This document shows positions 36,122 through 48,097 of a stretch of DNA of 64,000 nt, piece after piece; positions within the stretch are counted from its first letter, which is position 1; every line of letters begins with the position of its first letter. The notes beneath the pieces are model-generated. The model ran no database searches. It was not told the DNA's origin and saw nothing but the letters and a program-made list of their open reading frames with translations. Made by a program: the position numbers and the translations under genes. The stretch covers positions 3,649,115 to 3,713,114 of the forward strand of contig OX422185.1 in NCBI GenBank assembly GCA_949130485.1, written 5' to 3'. The DNA comes from Agelas oroides. Taxonomy: Eukaryota; Porifera; Demospongiae; Agelasida; Agelasidae.

Positions 36122-36879
36122 GTCAGGGGAGATTCCATGGTCTCAGTGCTACCTCTCTGAGGTTGAGCATATGGAACATCACACTCGTCGTCCCCACAAC
36201 ACCGACAATCTTGCCAGCTGTCCGCCAGATTTGGGAAGCTGGGGGGCTGGCATGGGGGTAAGAACTGATGGTACCAATCTGAGTATTTTTCCAGATGTGT
36301 CATACTACTATACATGTAACTGTTTTATACTAGAAAGATGCTGAATCGTCCTGGGGCGAGCCTGAGCGTGTAGCAAATTGCATTAATTTTGGAATGCCCA
36401 CACAGACAATGATGCAGCTATTTGTCCAGCCGGACTACTATGGCTACACGGGCATGGGCTAAGCTTCACAGTCAAACCATGACCTAGCAGGGGAATCCCT
36501 GCTATGTATGAGCGGTCATGCCAGGCGCGTACCTGAAGCCAGCGTACATCCTGCTGCCTGTCACTCGTAGCCTGCCTTGTGACGTGATCGTCAGACTCGT
36601 TACCATAGTTCAGAAAGTAAGTTGCTGTGCGTACTGCCAATGCATTCAACTTGAATCGCCTTCGCTCTCGCTCTCTTTCACGCCGACCCAGCAGTCTGGC
36701 AGTAGCCCTTCACACTCGTTCTCACGGCTTAGCTGAAATACGTCCCGCTGAAATACACGTCGGCGTGGACATTCAATCACCGTGAAATATTTGAATGCGC
36801 TCATTTAAAATTTACGGTAAGTGGTCAGTCCAAGCATACACACGCGTGCGCAATGCAGTCACGCTAGTGTGGGGCTCGC

Positions 36880-38126
36880 TCAGGCTCGCCCCAAATATGT
36901 ATTCAACGATGACAAGGTTGGCTGTTGCTGTAACACTATAGATTTTGCTTGGGTCTTACTCCTATGGCATGAATCACATTGAGAGGTGCATGGATTAAGG
37001 TATTTGCACTCAGTAGTGCCTCCTCTTCCCTTCGCGGGAAAAGGACGTCCTGCTCTGGGAGTGGGACCGGGGGCGGTGCATCGATATCCAGGGTGGCTTG
37101 CTCCACACCACTCACACAGGTGACGAAATCTGCATTGGGCTCCTCTCCGGCAGTGACTGGTCTGGTAGTCGAAGCAAACTAACTTTGACTCTTCACTGTC
37201 TGACGTCTTGCATCGCTTGGCTGGTGGCTCCTTCCCTTTTGACTCTGCTGTGAGCTCCTGTATGCAGTCTCCTGACTCATGGTCCAGGCTATGGCAGTGC
37301 CTACACTCCTCTCTTGGCTCTGCTTTAGCGAACATAATTGCCCAAAGGGAGGTGTCCACCACCACTATGAGGGAACGCTTGGCAGCTGCTACCTGCATGC
37401 ATCCGGAACCGAGTGTCATAATCTTGCCATGGCGTTCCTTTAAACTGCCTGGATGATCTGGGCCATGCATGCTGCCATGTCTGGCACTGTTTCGGGATGC
37501 TTCACTGCCATCACCCCCATGTGCACTGAGAATCCCAGACCCAGTGACCACATTGCTATTGACCAAATAGTCCACTTCGTCACCTTTGCCGTGAGCCCCT
37601 CAGGAAGCAGCTCTGACATTGCGACCTATTCGCCCTTCCATATCCACTCTGCTACTGTTGTTCCGGGAAGCTCGGCTATAGCCGGGATTGGGGTGGCCAT
37701 TGATCTCCAGGGAACCAATGTCCTGCTGTTCTCTGCCGTGCTGATTGCTAGCAGAGACAATGGGTGGACGGTTGTGAGTGTGCTGGTTATCAAGGGAATG
37801 GACCTCAGAATAGCGGCTGGAGGAATCTGTGGTTGAGGGGTGACACTCTCTGGAGCACCCCCTGCCAGCATGCTGCTGGGTGGTCTTGTCAGCGAGCTGG
37901 ATGACAATGAGGGAAGAGACACCCCTGCCTGGGGGTGGGCCAGGTGCTGCACTGCCGACATCAACTGCTGCTGTTGATGCAGGAGAGAGGTGAAGTGGTG
38001 GTCAAGGGCTCGCTCCATGCTGCTCACTGTGGATTGAGCGACGGCTGTGACCAGAGCTGGCAGAGGGCGGAGAGTCTGGGTGGCCGAGTTGGTTGGGAGA
38101 TTGGCGGGGCCGGTGTCATAAAACAT
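36880..38126 (-). pseudogene. DIRS-like gag ORF, disrupted
   Basis: The first part (38126-37626) is a Gln/Ser/Pro-rich chain with a helical HHFTSLLHQQQQLM stretch, ending at an in-frame stop in WKGE*VAMSELLPEG, where a Tyr codon would restore the usual gag pattern. A second frame (37575-36880) carries the zinc-binding part: CRHCHSLDHESGDC, then VCFDYQTSHCRRGAQC, RFRHLCEWCGASHPGYRC. Such CCCH-like and CxxC..HP..C arrays are typical of gag proteins of DIRS-like elements. The two frames differ, so at least one indel separates them. It lies upstream of the RT remnant in the correct order. It recurs at 59576-60822. Confidence 0.72.
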
Positions 38127-38234
38127 GGGGCCCCCGTTTCGGCGTTTGCTTTACATCCATCAGCATGTGTCAATGCCTGCCGTTCCAGTGTAAAAGGTGT
38201 CGAAGCATCAATGCATCATAGAAGGGACTGAGAA

Positions 38235-38325
38235 GGAAGTCTGATTTACATACAGCTGGTGTCACGGTAAAATGGGGCCCCCCTTAATTGGGTCCCCCCA
38301 GCCCCATTTTACTGGTAGAATGTAC
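38235..38325. repeat. Short inverted repeat (GTAAAATGGGGC)
   Basis: GTAAAATGGGGCCCCCC and a GGCCCCATTTTAC-like partner flank TTAATTGG within about 55 bp, a compact hairpin. It recurs at +22,696. Confidence 0.5.
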
Positions 38326-39597
38326 ATGCAAACATTACTGAAACAGTTGAAAATGACGGATATGCACAATGTTATGAAGGGGGACTGGGGTCACAACTTA
38401 ACATCACAATGATGTTATTTTGGGAAAAGAGTCCCTTTGAATGTCTACTTTTAATTGCGTGTACTAATTTTAGCAAATTTAGCGATTATACTAAAAATCG
38501 CTAAAAATTAGTGTACTCTATTATTGAATAAGTACATTTGTGATGAATAATGGGGAATGTAGAACATTGTGGGGCGAGCGTGAGTGGCATTGAACTGTTA
38601 GATAGCTATTAAGGCTTTACCAGTGAAGCATTAGATCACAACCCACAGGCCGTGGCATGTAGTTAAACAAGTTTTGTCACTCTACTGTCTGCAAAAGTAA
38701 CAACTTGGAGGAAACTGTCACGATTGCAGAGGGTAGCTTGTCATAGGGTGGTACCATACAGTGAGCTGTTCCATTTAATCAGAGAACAAAATAGTCCATA
38801 AAGCAGCCATTTAATGATATTCATGAGAACTGTGGGGGCAGGTAAGGTCAGGCTGTCTCAAGTTAAGACCTACCACACAGACTTGGCTGTCACCAGTCTT
38901 TGCATGGCTGTTAATGACCCACAAATATGCCCAAATATAAAGCTAAAGGCTGTTAATGAGATTCATAGCCTTATGACGACACCTGTTCCGATGCCTGGGA
39001 CAAAGGTTTTGGCTTGACACCCCTAGGACAGAGAGTAGTTTACGGAGGGTTACAGGAGGGTGCTAAAATTTACAAGAGAGTACAGAGGTATCCTAGTAAG
39101 TCGTTTCCCCTGTGAAAAACGACGGGGTACCCTTATTAAATGGGATAGCACAATGGAGCTGTTCGTTCTACCTAAGCAGCTAATCTTGCTAAATGTAGGC
39201 AAAGTCCGAACACAGCCTGGTCATAGTCTTTACTTGAGGCATCATAGAGGCAGATGGGGGTCGCCACGCATCAGCCGTGAAGCAGAATCTCTGCTGCCTT
39301 TTGTGTTCAGCCTGTCTACACAACTGTTAGCGCTTGTATACATAGACATAGGGTAGGTACTCACGCTCCAGCTGCCTATTCCGATGTCGCTACCAACACA
39401 ACTGCTGTCCCTTGTACAGTGAGTGCACACACTCCGACTGTCCTTCCTGGCTGTCTTCTATAAATGATCTTTCAAGGTCACCTTCGATCTAGCTAAGGCA
39501 ATGCTGGCTGCCAAGTTGTGCGAAGCTCTTTTTACGGTCGCGTTAAATTACAGCGTTCAAAAACATATGGAATGATGTACGCCTATATATATATATA

Positions 39598-39839
39598 CAA
39601 GAATGAAAAATCATTAAAAAATGAAAAGAGATGTAGGGATGGCGTGCCAAAAAGTACACAAACAAGGGAGGATATAAAAGTGAAGGTAAATATACAAAGC
39701 CTCATCCATCCTTTCACAATACAGTGAAGATGTATGGACGGGGCTTTGTATATTTACCTTCATGTTTATATCCTCCCTTGTTTGTGTACTTTTCGCCATT
39801 CCTACATCTCTTTTCATTTTTAATGATTTTTCATTCTTG
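39598..39839. repeat. Long foldback hairpin, about 100-bp arms
   Basis: Left arm 39598-39700 and right arm about 39742-39839 are reverse complements with few mismatches (ends CAAGAATGAAAAATCATT / AATGATTTTTCATTCTTG), with a loop of about 40 nt. A TA run precedes it. No coding content. It recurs at 62294-62535. Confidence 0.88.
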
Positions 39840-40299
39840 TTTCTGTCCTTTTTTGATAATATTGTCAGTTACGTTGTGAAGTAAGCACTATTTCAATCAC
39901 AACCCTATTACTTGAAACAGTTCTGACAGTTTAGTAATTGCTCAGTTAAGTCCAAGTATGCAACCGCAAACAGGTAGTCTGGACTCCACATCTCTTGTTG
40001 CTTACAATACAGGCTTTAATCCACCTTGCTTTTATACCCTAGACTTCTATTTCAGCTTATGAAAGCTTGGAGTACATTTTTCGTGCAAGCTGTGAAGGCA
40101 TGGACTAGTGAGGACATGAGCTGGACAAGATTATACAAGCGTTAAATCGGACCGTGCTTGATATAATAGTTAGCAGCGTCTTACCTACGTATTGTCAATA
40201 GCGTTGTGCATCGTGCTCTGGCCTGCCGCCTGGGCCAGGCAAAGAATGGCGATTCGTGCTCACAGAAATCGTCTGGGCTAATCTTGTTCCCGGCCCAAA

Positions 40300-40500
40300 T
40301 GCAGTGATTTGTGGTACCAGAACAAGACTACGTGTACGCATGCGCACATAATTAGAAAATGGCGTCCTACGCAATGGGCAGCAGCTGCAGTGTGCTGGAA
40401 GAGCTTGGCTTCGGCTCAGTTGAAGTTATGAAGACGCTGAGTGTTCATGGACCTGCGCGCTAAGATAAGAGACAGTTTCGTGCTAAAACCATGGTGAGTA
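40300..40500 (+). promoter_or_regulatory. Promoter/first-exon-like segment
   Basis: TACGCATGCGCAC (NRF1-like) is followed within 25 bp by AAAATGGCGTCC (YY1-like start element). A 35-codon frame from that ATG follows (MASYAMGSSC.., stop at 40464), then ACCATG|GTGAGT, a good donor directly after an ATG. This looks like a 5' leader with a short upstream frame and a start codon at an exon end. No downstream exon is identified. It recurs at 62996-63196. Confidence 0.35.
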
Positions 40501-41130
40501 CTTGAACTAAACGTGACTTATTGTTGTTGAACGAAGAAGAAAGAAAGAATAACGAAACTGGCACTTCTACTACCACACACTTTTGCATTTAGCTGTCTTC
40601 CGCGAGGCAATCAGTGGTCAATTCTTTGAGTCTTGCTGATCATAAAAGCACTCAAAGTGGAAGGCTGGGTGCTTAAATAAGCTTTTAGCGTGTTAGTGGT
40701 CAAGTTATATGGCTTTTGCTTAAGGATCGTATACTATTGCGCGTCTGCGCCATCCCAACATAGAGAGTGTACCGACTCTCTGATATACATGACAAATTGC
40801 AATTTAACTCACTAGTGTGGGGCTCGCTCACGCTCACCCTAATAGATAGGCAATTCACGTCAACAGCCTTCGCTGTTACTACTCCTCCGTGGAAAATAAT
40901 ATAGTTGATGAACCTACAGACTTCTCGGGGAAAATGTTGTTCCCCAAGGAATCCAGGCCGCTGCTTCAAAGCAGCACTGGCGTATCGATCGTGGGGAATG
41001 TTTCCCCCCTGGTTCTGCAAGCGCTTAGAATGATGATTTTGTTCGAACTTCTTCTGCTGACTTGTGTAAAACTATTACAGTACCTGCGGACAAAATGGTT
41101 TCTTTATAAACAAAAACAAAAACACGCTTG

Positions 41131-41745
41131 CAGAAAAACTGGAGAGACAATGGTTATGAGAGGTTGGCTTTGCTATTCAGGACTAATTGCATAAGGCAAA
41201 CCAATAGGCAGCTGCCCACTCCTCTTACAACCACAATAATTTAGCTGACAACCCTCAGAACATCCATGAGGGAATCACCTGCTTGCATTTGTAATGAATG
41301 ACTCCTTCACAAATGTTCTGAGGGTTAATGTATTGTGGTTGTAAGAGGAAGTGCAAGGGGTAGTCACTTGTATGTCCCATGTAGAAGCATTTGCAACCTT
41401 GTTCAAAATTGAATCAAGCGATCAAAGCCCTTTTAGGGGGCCGATCAAGGGATCAAGGTGACCTCCGAACTGCTAAAAATCAAAGGATCAAGAATGCACA
41501 GCTGCAATTTGACCTCTGACCCTTAAAATCAAGTGATCAAGAGCCTCAGAAGGGAATGATCAAGCGATCAAGCACACTTTGTGACGATCAAAAAAACTTG
41601 AACACTGTCACAAATGCTTTAACAGGCGACATAAGTGACTACCCCTTGAAGTGGGTAGCTGCCTACTGGGTAGCCTTATGCAATCAGTCCTGAATAGCAA
41701 AGCGAACCTCACTGTCTCTCCAGTTTGTCTGTAACCAAGGTAACC
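41131..41745. mobile_element. Foldback element with two nested inverted repeats
   Basis: Outer arms (about 41131-41215 and 41650-41745) are reverse complements, sharing AAACTGGAGAGACA and GCTTTGCTATTCAGGACT. An inner pair (41219-41262 and 41312-41355; CCTCTTACAACCACAATA) forms a second hairpin. Between lies a run of imperfect GATCAAG(N)GATCAAG repeats (about 41410-41610). A diverged outer arm is also at 34500-34580. Copy 2 of its left part ends with the window. Confidence 0.7.
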
Positions 41746-42161
41746 ACTCTGTGGTTAAAACAACCAACTTGTTTTTGCAGTGTATTGCTGTGTGTCAGAC
41801 AGTTTTGTTGGATAGAGCAACTTGCTAAACCACAGTAGATTGATTTCTAGAGTGCAAAATTGATCAGAACATTGAATGGTAGGCACATATCTTCCATCAC
41901 CGATAGTTTGGCAGTATGACTGTATTTCATGTGCACACAAAAATATCTGAAGAGTTACCAGATCCTTTGCGATACTCAAAATGATCCACACTCATATTGA
42001 CTGCATCTTTCCAGACTTTCACAATCTAGCTTTTGATTGCTTACAAGACACAAAATAGAGGGGGTTAGCTACCAAAAACTGGGGCCTAGACAGGAGGCTA
42101 GCTACATTTGCCATGTAAGACTATTAGATGAACTAGTTGTTGTAAACACGAGCCTGTAGTT
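41746..42161. other. Spacer with no gene identified
   Basis: About 400 bp between two inverted-repeat elements; nothing recognisable. Confidence 0.4.
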
Positions 42162-42810
42162 GTACAAGCTTAGTCTTGCAAGCCAGCCGTATTTTTCTCT
42201 ATTTCCGGTGGGAGGAGTGAGAGGGAGAGAAAAATACGTCTGGACACTCTGGCCAGATTACCGTGAACATTCACACTGATGTATGAGGTTCAAATCTGAT
42301 TGGTTTGTTTAAAATTAAGCACATGACTTCCTGCATTCCAATCCGTATACTTCTCGTTTACGATGGTATTCATTCGGCTTTGGGCTTTATACCCCACAGG
42401 CATGACAGGGACCTCACGAGTGCAAAAACATCAAAAAGACGACTTGCTGTTGAATACACAAGTCACTGGCTAGAAACTGCAGCTGTGGCCACTCTTACGG
42501 TAGTTGAAATTACAGACTGCGTACACTCTCGAGAGGACTCTTTTCAACGTGTGCCTAGCAGGATCGTTCTGAATGCGCTTTCTGTCATGACGGTTTGCCA
42601 GTGTGGGCACAAGCTACACAGAACAGTATCACCTAGCTGGATAAATGTTTTATGTTGCATACCATGCACTTGACCTGCAGCCGTTGAACACAGTTATTAC
42701 ATTCCTTCGTGGCATGGAAAGCTGGCCAGAGTGTCCCGACATCTCTCCCTTTCACTCCTCCCACCAGAAATAAAGAAAACACAGCTGGCTAGTGAAATTA
42801 GTACAAGCTA
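42162..42810. mobile_element. Inverted-repeat element with about 90-bp ends
   Basis: 42162-42254 and 42721-42810 are reverse complements with mismatches (shared GGTGGGAGGAGTGA and GACACTCTGGCCAG). A 122-codon open frame on the + strand (42305-42673) lies inside; it resembles no family I recognise and may be fortuitous. Confidence 0.7.
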
Positions 42811-43020
42811 GACCCACTTTCTCAAAGAAGAAAAAGGTTGGATAAATTGGAATACAAGTTGTGTCCCACCATATCATACAGTGCAGTTCAACCCACTGTA
42901 GCACGACAGTCTTGAAAATGGTGAGTCAGGACATCTGCTACTGCAGCTGTAGCTTTTCATGGAGTGTGCACACTTCACAAAAGGCATTTGAAGCGCATTA
43001 TTTGCATCATCCAACTAATG

Positions 43021-43589
43021 TGCCTATCAATGCTATGCCCCACCCCTACCCTAAGGGGCCAGGGTGGGGCAAGGATGGGGATTTGACCTAATTGGTTGTC
43101 AAATTTCCCACCCATTGGGCACGCGAAATTGTCAAATCCCCACCCCCTCCCCCAGGGTCATAGTAGGGGATTTGACACAAACCCACGACAACATGACTTT
43201 CAATGTACATGCAAACTTTTAAAGCAAGATACACACAAAATAAAGCTTATGACAGAATGTTGTATACTATACTAATATAAACTTCAAATACAAGCATCAC
43301 AGAGAAAACTCTCAGGCTCGGTGACAACACCAACACAAACCCAGTGGTACCAACTGTCACAAGAATCGCATCCAATCCAGTTTTGAATTTCATCTGTTTC
43401 TTCCTCATAGGCCTCTCCACACACACTGCAAATGCAAACGATCTTTGCATATTCTTCCGTATATCAAGGAAGTCAAACGCCCCGGGCCACACCTCGGGAA
43501 GAGTTGGCAGTCAAAAGCTGTCATTAACCCCATCCTTTCCCCACCCTAGCCCCGTAGGGTAGGGGTGGGGCATAGCATTGATAGGCGCA
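43021..43589. mobile_element. 569-bp MITE with about 60-bp terminal inverted repeats
   Basis: Starts TGCCTATCAATGCTATGCCC and ends with its near reverse complement (43530-43589). The arms are GC-rich (CCCACCCCTACCCT). No coding content. A target duplication is not obvious. Confidence 0.75.
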
Positions 43590-43939
43590 TAACTGCATTC
43601 AAGTGGAACATCTTGTACCTGCAGCTCATAATTTATGTATATCGTTACAATACTGCATACATAGCAGTTGTGATGTAAACTTAGCCTCATGGAAGCAAGG
43701 CTAAGTTTGCATTTACAGTACTTACCTTGTCAAGACTTCTACTGTATCTGGCATGTGCCTGACTGCTTCAATAGTGACTGTTCCGAGTTGGATACTCCAT
43801 CATGATAGAGCCATCTCCCAAAGTTCAAAGGTTCAACTCAAAGTTTGATTCCACCCACTGCGCATGCACAGTTTGCCACTTCGTGCAGCGACTAAAGTGA
43901 CAAGAAGTTATCATGTACATGCTTTCATTGCCCAAATTT

Positions 43940-44790
43940 AGGCCTCATGGATTGGTTGCACTCTCACATGATCATCTTTACCAAATATGCTGTACTCAGT
44001 CTATATCCTATGCATGTTTTATGGAGGCTGAGCTCTGTGCTGTACAGTCGATTTCCCCCTCAACAACTGCCACAAATATATACCTTCATCCTGACTACTT
44101 TATCTTATGCTTACTTGGTCTCTTTTACCTTGATATGCTGCATACTCTCTGAATGCATGCCAGTTCAGAATAATTTTTACTAAGTTAAATGAAAGGCACT
44201 GAAGTGCCAAACCCTCGGCGCAGCAGTGCATGTGATTGTACTTGTGTGTTAACTAGAATCGATCACTGTCTCATGAACGTTTGCTCTCGAGTTGATATGG
44301 CATGCCTTTCGATATCAATTCATTCGTAGCATCCAAAACCGTAACGATAAATTACAGGTACAGCAGCTTTACACTGCGGGCATACCTTTGTTGGAGGCAT
44401 ACTTACTGCCAATGGCCAATAATCGAACTCGCAAAGAACGTCTCTCCCAAGAACAAAATGGCCGCTAGCCACGTGGTCCAGATTCATACGCATGCGCGTT
44501 TTCCGCGGAGTAAAAAATGGCCGACTTATCATGCAGCCGTACCAACAGGAAACGCTCTAGCTTCGCAACAAAGCATTTTCAGAGAAAATCGCTTAAAATT
44601 TTCGACAGACCAAGTACCGTAACCCTCGCTGCGCATGCGCGCCGAGGGTTAATTACGTAGAAACAGGGTTAAGTACATATCGAGATTAATGTGGTGGGCA
44701 CAGGTACACGGGGAACTCCCATATGGAGTTTTATGACGTAACCTCATGGAGCTGTGTGAACTTAGACGATCCCTTTTGGACATACAAGTC
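43940..44790 (+). repeat. Dispersed repeat family R1, copy a
   Basis: 43940-44190 and 44640-44790 match 52560-52930 in the same orientation (shared CCAAATTTAGGCCTCA, CTTCATCCTGACTACTTT, GTTTTATGACGTAACCTCAT). The middle (about 44200-44630) is extra. That part holds AAAATGGCCGC and a palindromic NRF1-type TGCGCATGCGC at 44630-44640, so it may be a mobile or promoter-bearing insert. Confidence 0.6.
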
Positions 44791-44930
44791 GATCAAGATT
44801 TCAAGTGTTTGTGTGCATAATCTGTTATACCATCGCAAACCTGCTGTGTGCATTGTGAGCTAGCTTATGCATGCACTCAAACTATCCATGGAATTTCTAC
44901 CTTCTCCACTGACTACTTATCAGTGGCGGA

Positions 44931-45291
44931 TCTAGAATTTTGAAAAGGGGGGTTCCTGTATGCGATTAAAGCGCGCGTAGGGTGCCTGCTAGGGGGGCCT
45001 GGGGGCATGCTCCCCCAGGAAAAAAGATTTCTGACCTTCTGAGATCGTTCCTGGTGTATTCTTGGGGTGAAATTGCAAAAGTTGTACGACCTACTGTTAA
45101 ACCTAGTTGTTGTGTTTGAAGCCCGCAGAATTAAAGGCGCGACTCCGCTTAGGGTCGCAGAGGCTGCAAATCAGCTGATTATCCAAGTAAGGCGCCGGAA
45201 AATAAGCGCTCTCATCCTGATAGCATATCGCCATCCCTAGCTGCAGAGGGAGCAGTGGCGTAGCCAGGACATCGCCGATGCTAGGACACAG
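44931..45291. mobile_element. Truncated hAT-like MITE plus a short end of another element
   Basis: Starts CAGTGGCGGATCTAGAATTTTG, and its body is the reverse complement of 45580-45899. It lacks its own right end. At 45254-45291 a different terminus, CAGTGGCGTAGCCAGG, appears, also found reversed near 51100. Confidence 0.65.
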
Positions 45292-45899
45292 CAGTGGCGG
45301 ATCCAGAGGGGGTTCCATGGGTTCCATGGAACCCCTCTTTTGAAGGGCTCCCTTCGAAAATACTATGCGCAAACGTACTACGTACACTACGCCCACACTG
45401 GAGCTACGCACTCCAGCTTCAACAGTAGCAATAACGCACGTGTGTCAACTCCTGTATCAAGAATTCAATGCGCGCATGGCCTACGTGCACGTATATACTA
45501 CCAGAAGCACGTGGCAACCATAGAGACAATGAGCGAAGCGAGCGAGAGAATTAAAGCTTATTCATGCATTGCTTCCTCTAGGGATGGCGATATGCTATCA
45601 GTATGAGAGCGCTTATTTTCCCGCGCCTTACGCGGATAACCAGCTGCTTTGCAGCCTCTGCGGCCCGAAGCGGAGTCACGCCTGTAGTTCTGCGGGCTTC
45701 AAACACAACATCCAGGTTTAGCAGTAGGGTCGTCCAACTTCTGCAATTTCACCCCAAGAATACACCAGAAACGATCTCAGAAGGTCAGAAATCCAAAATT
45801 TTCCTGGGGGGGCATGCCCCCAGACCCCCCTACCAGGCGCCCTACGCGCTTTAATCGCATACTGGAACCCCCCTTTCCAAAATTCTAGATCCGCCACTG
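45292..45899. mobile_element. hAT-like MITE, 608 bp, 5-bp TSD
   Basis: Starts CAGTGGCGGATCCAGAGG and ends TTCTAGATCCGCCACTG. CACAG flanks both sides (45287-45291 and 45900-45904). The left half matches 51110-51394 in reverse; the right half is the reverse of 44931-45240. It is therefore a hybrid of two related element types with matching ends. Confidence 0.85.
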
Positions 45900-45904
45900 C
45901 ACAG

Positions 45905-47725
45905 CATGGGCACACTACGTTAATTTGTAGCCTACGAAATTTTTGGACTTTCACAGGTCGGTTCTGAGGCCATATCGTAGTGCAGTGTACGTCACTTATA
46001 CAGCAAACTCGCGCGCGTACGGTGAGCGTGCGAGACTCGTAATTCTGTGGATATACGGTACTGCGCCGTTCGATTTTAAGATGGGGAGGCTGTCTTTTCA
46101 CCCAATCCCATATGGTACCGCCCTAATTGGTCATGTGACTTCCGGTGCAACTTGCTCGGCACAATGAAGTCACTATCGGCAGTATCGCTCATCAGATGCT
46201 GACCTCTGTCTCACGGTGGACCTAGGCTAGGCTCTTTCCGCATGGAACTGGCTAGATGACTTCTTTCATCGTTAGTTCATGACATTGTATGTACTTTACT
46301 AAAGTAGCCTGCATAAAGAATAAGGCTAATATTAGTTCTTGTACTGGTTATGTTGTTCAGATGAAATTCAACCATGCAAGTTGATGCAAATCAGAATTGA
46401 TTGTAAAATTCCACCAATAACATCATCATACCCAGGCCTTCTAATCCTGCGTTAGTTTCTTGCAGTATGCCTGACAAGCACTTCAGTATAAGAAGGACAA
46501 AATTCAACTAGATACAAAAATGACTACATATAACATGATAGCATTGAGTTCTTGCATGTAAGCATCATATATTATGTCTTCACATGTAGTCTTGTGCGCA
46601 GACTACCTTTTGCCGAGTGGGAAAATAGTCTGGTAAACTGCCTATACCATTTTGGTTCCAATATTTTGAAATCACAGTGATGTCACGACAACTGGTTTGT
46701 GAATTCAAAACGCTCTAGTAAACAGCTAACTCCGAGACAGCCTATTTGCGAAAGATAGAATAGCCTAGTCTATATGCGGCGTTTCCTGATCAATGTCCAG
46801 TTTGCTTGTAGATCGTTGGCACGCAAAGTGGAATGCAATCTTTGATGACGTCAAGCATTAAATTAGAAAAGAACAATGCGCCTGCATTCCGGCACACTCG
46901 AATGAAAATGGAACAGGCAGTTGACTAGACATATTTTTCCGGCGGGTGCAAAAAAATGTGATCTGGGAACAAGACTACTCCAAAAGGGAGGATACAACAG
47001 GCAGATCTTAAATGAAGCTTCTGCACTTCTGCAAAGAGAAATATAGAAACAGTTAATTCCCTGTCAACTCCTGGACACTTGTGATAGCAGGACACCACCA
47101 AAATAAAAATAGCTATGTGCATAGGATTAAGTTATTCCGACTGGGCAGATGGATAATTAGCCATGGCTACTATTTGATGACGTTGCGGTGTCTGATCAAC
47201 AGTTGACAGTATGCATGACGTTATGAGGAGGGGGAGATGGGGGTGACAAGTTAACGTCACAGTGATGTTACTTTGGAAAATATGGTTTGTAGATGCTGCC
47301 TTAGAAGGGCCTTATGCTACTTAAGGTTACCCTTCTCTCTGCATTTCACTTCTGTTGGCTCTTACTACTTTTAAAACTCGTGTTATGTGATGTGATGAGG
47401 ACACACTTTAGCACAAAGGCACAAACAGTCACCCTCTATTGGTGCTATGAAATGCTCCCTTTCTTGCCAAACTCACCAGGAGGTTTGGAGAGCAGACAAA
47501 AGTGGCCTGAAGTGGTAGGATTCAGGAGTAAATCGTCTCCATCCCCATCCCAACATATCCTAGTCTCAAGTCTGGCTACGCGAGACTAGTATATCCAATA
47601 AGCTACCCTCTCTCATATATAAAGTAAAACATTACTATATCTATAAAGCTGTCTTACCTGTCGAGGAGAACATGCACGCAGCTCCTACCTTTTGCAAGCG
47701 CAGTGTCACTGAGTGTCCAACAGAA
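45905..47725. other. Spacer with no gene identified
   Basis: 46070-46110 (TTTCACCCAATCCCAT) recurs reversed at about 50935-50975 next to other shared pieces. A short palindrome-like CTAGTCTC..GCGAGACTAG lies at 47561-47590. Only unconvincing short frames otherwise. Confidence 0.4.
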
Positions 47726-48097
47726 TCGTTATGTACAGACTTGCTCATGAGGAAAAAATTACGCCAAATTTAGATTTTAACCCTCTCCCTACGAGATTTA
47801 ACTTCACCGAATTTCTGCCTACAAGCATGCATTCAGAGAGTATAAGGGAGAAGAGAACAAGTAAGCATGGTATCTGTAATCAGTATAGTATTAAAACTAC
47901 TCAGTATTGAATATCAGGAAAGGGATGCATTTATGGCAGCTGTGTAGCTAGGGGGAAACAGACTGACATTTCAGAACAGCCTCCGGCCGGCAGCAAAAAA
48001 GCTTGAATTATATTTTCCATGATCCTTGACTGGTCAACGCTCTTGTGTTTGGTGCACAATTAGCTAACCTGCTGTGCAATGCTGTGGTGTGTGTTTG
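47726..48097 (-). repeat. Dispersed repeat family R1, copy b (inverted)
   Basis: Reverse complement of 50503-50880 with only a few substitutions over about 375 bp. The part around AACCCTCTCCCTACGAGATT is a diverged relative of the R1 copies at 44 and 52.6 kb. Confidence 0.85.

Larger units (their letters stand above)
34868..41304. repeat. Large exact direct repeat, copy 1 (at least 6.4 kb)
   Basis: Every open frame and landmark from 34868 on recurs exactly 22,696 bp later, including a 20-C run (35539-35558 and 58235-58254) and short TA runs. Homology begins at ATATGATAATAATAACGG; the base before it differs (34867 G, 57563 A). The right end is at or beyond 41304 because copy 2 runs off the window. 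Contents are listed separately for this copy only and apply to copy 2 at +22,696. Confidence 0.97.

Noticed and set aside
37453..38231. Open frames on the + strand (127 and 98 codons) over the gag region
   Set aside because: Shadows of the - strand DIRS-like gag; composition and motifs fit the - strand.
34868..41304. The large repeat as one LTR-type retrotransposon with two long LTRs
   Set aside because: A 6.4-kb terminal repeat full of unrelated broken elements, with no integrase or protease between, does not fit an LTR element.
42305..42673. 122-codon frame as a transposase gene
   Set aside because: No acidic catalytic pattern or known motif, and it is too short.
45340..45854. Frames of 83-88 codons in the 45-kb elements
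   Set aside because: They lie in inverted-repeat arms and recur with the MITE family in varying frames.
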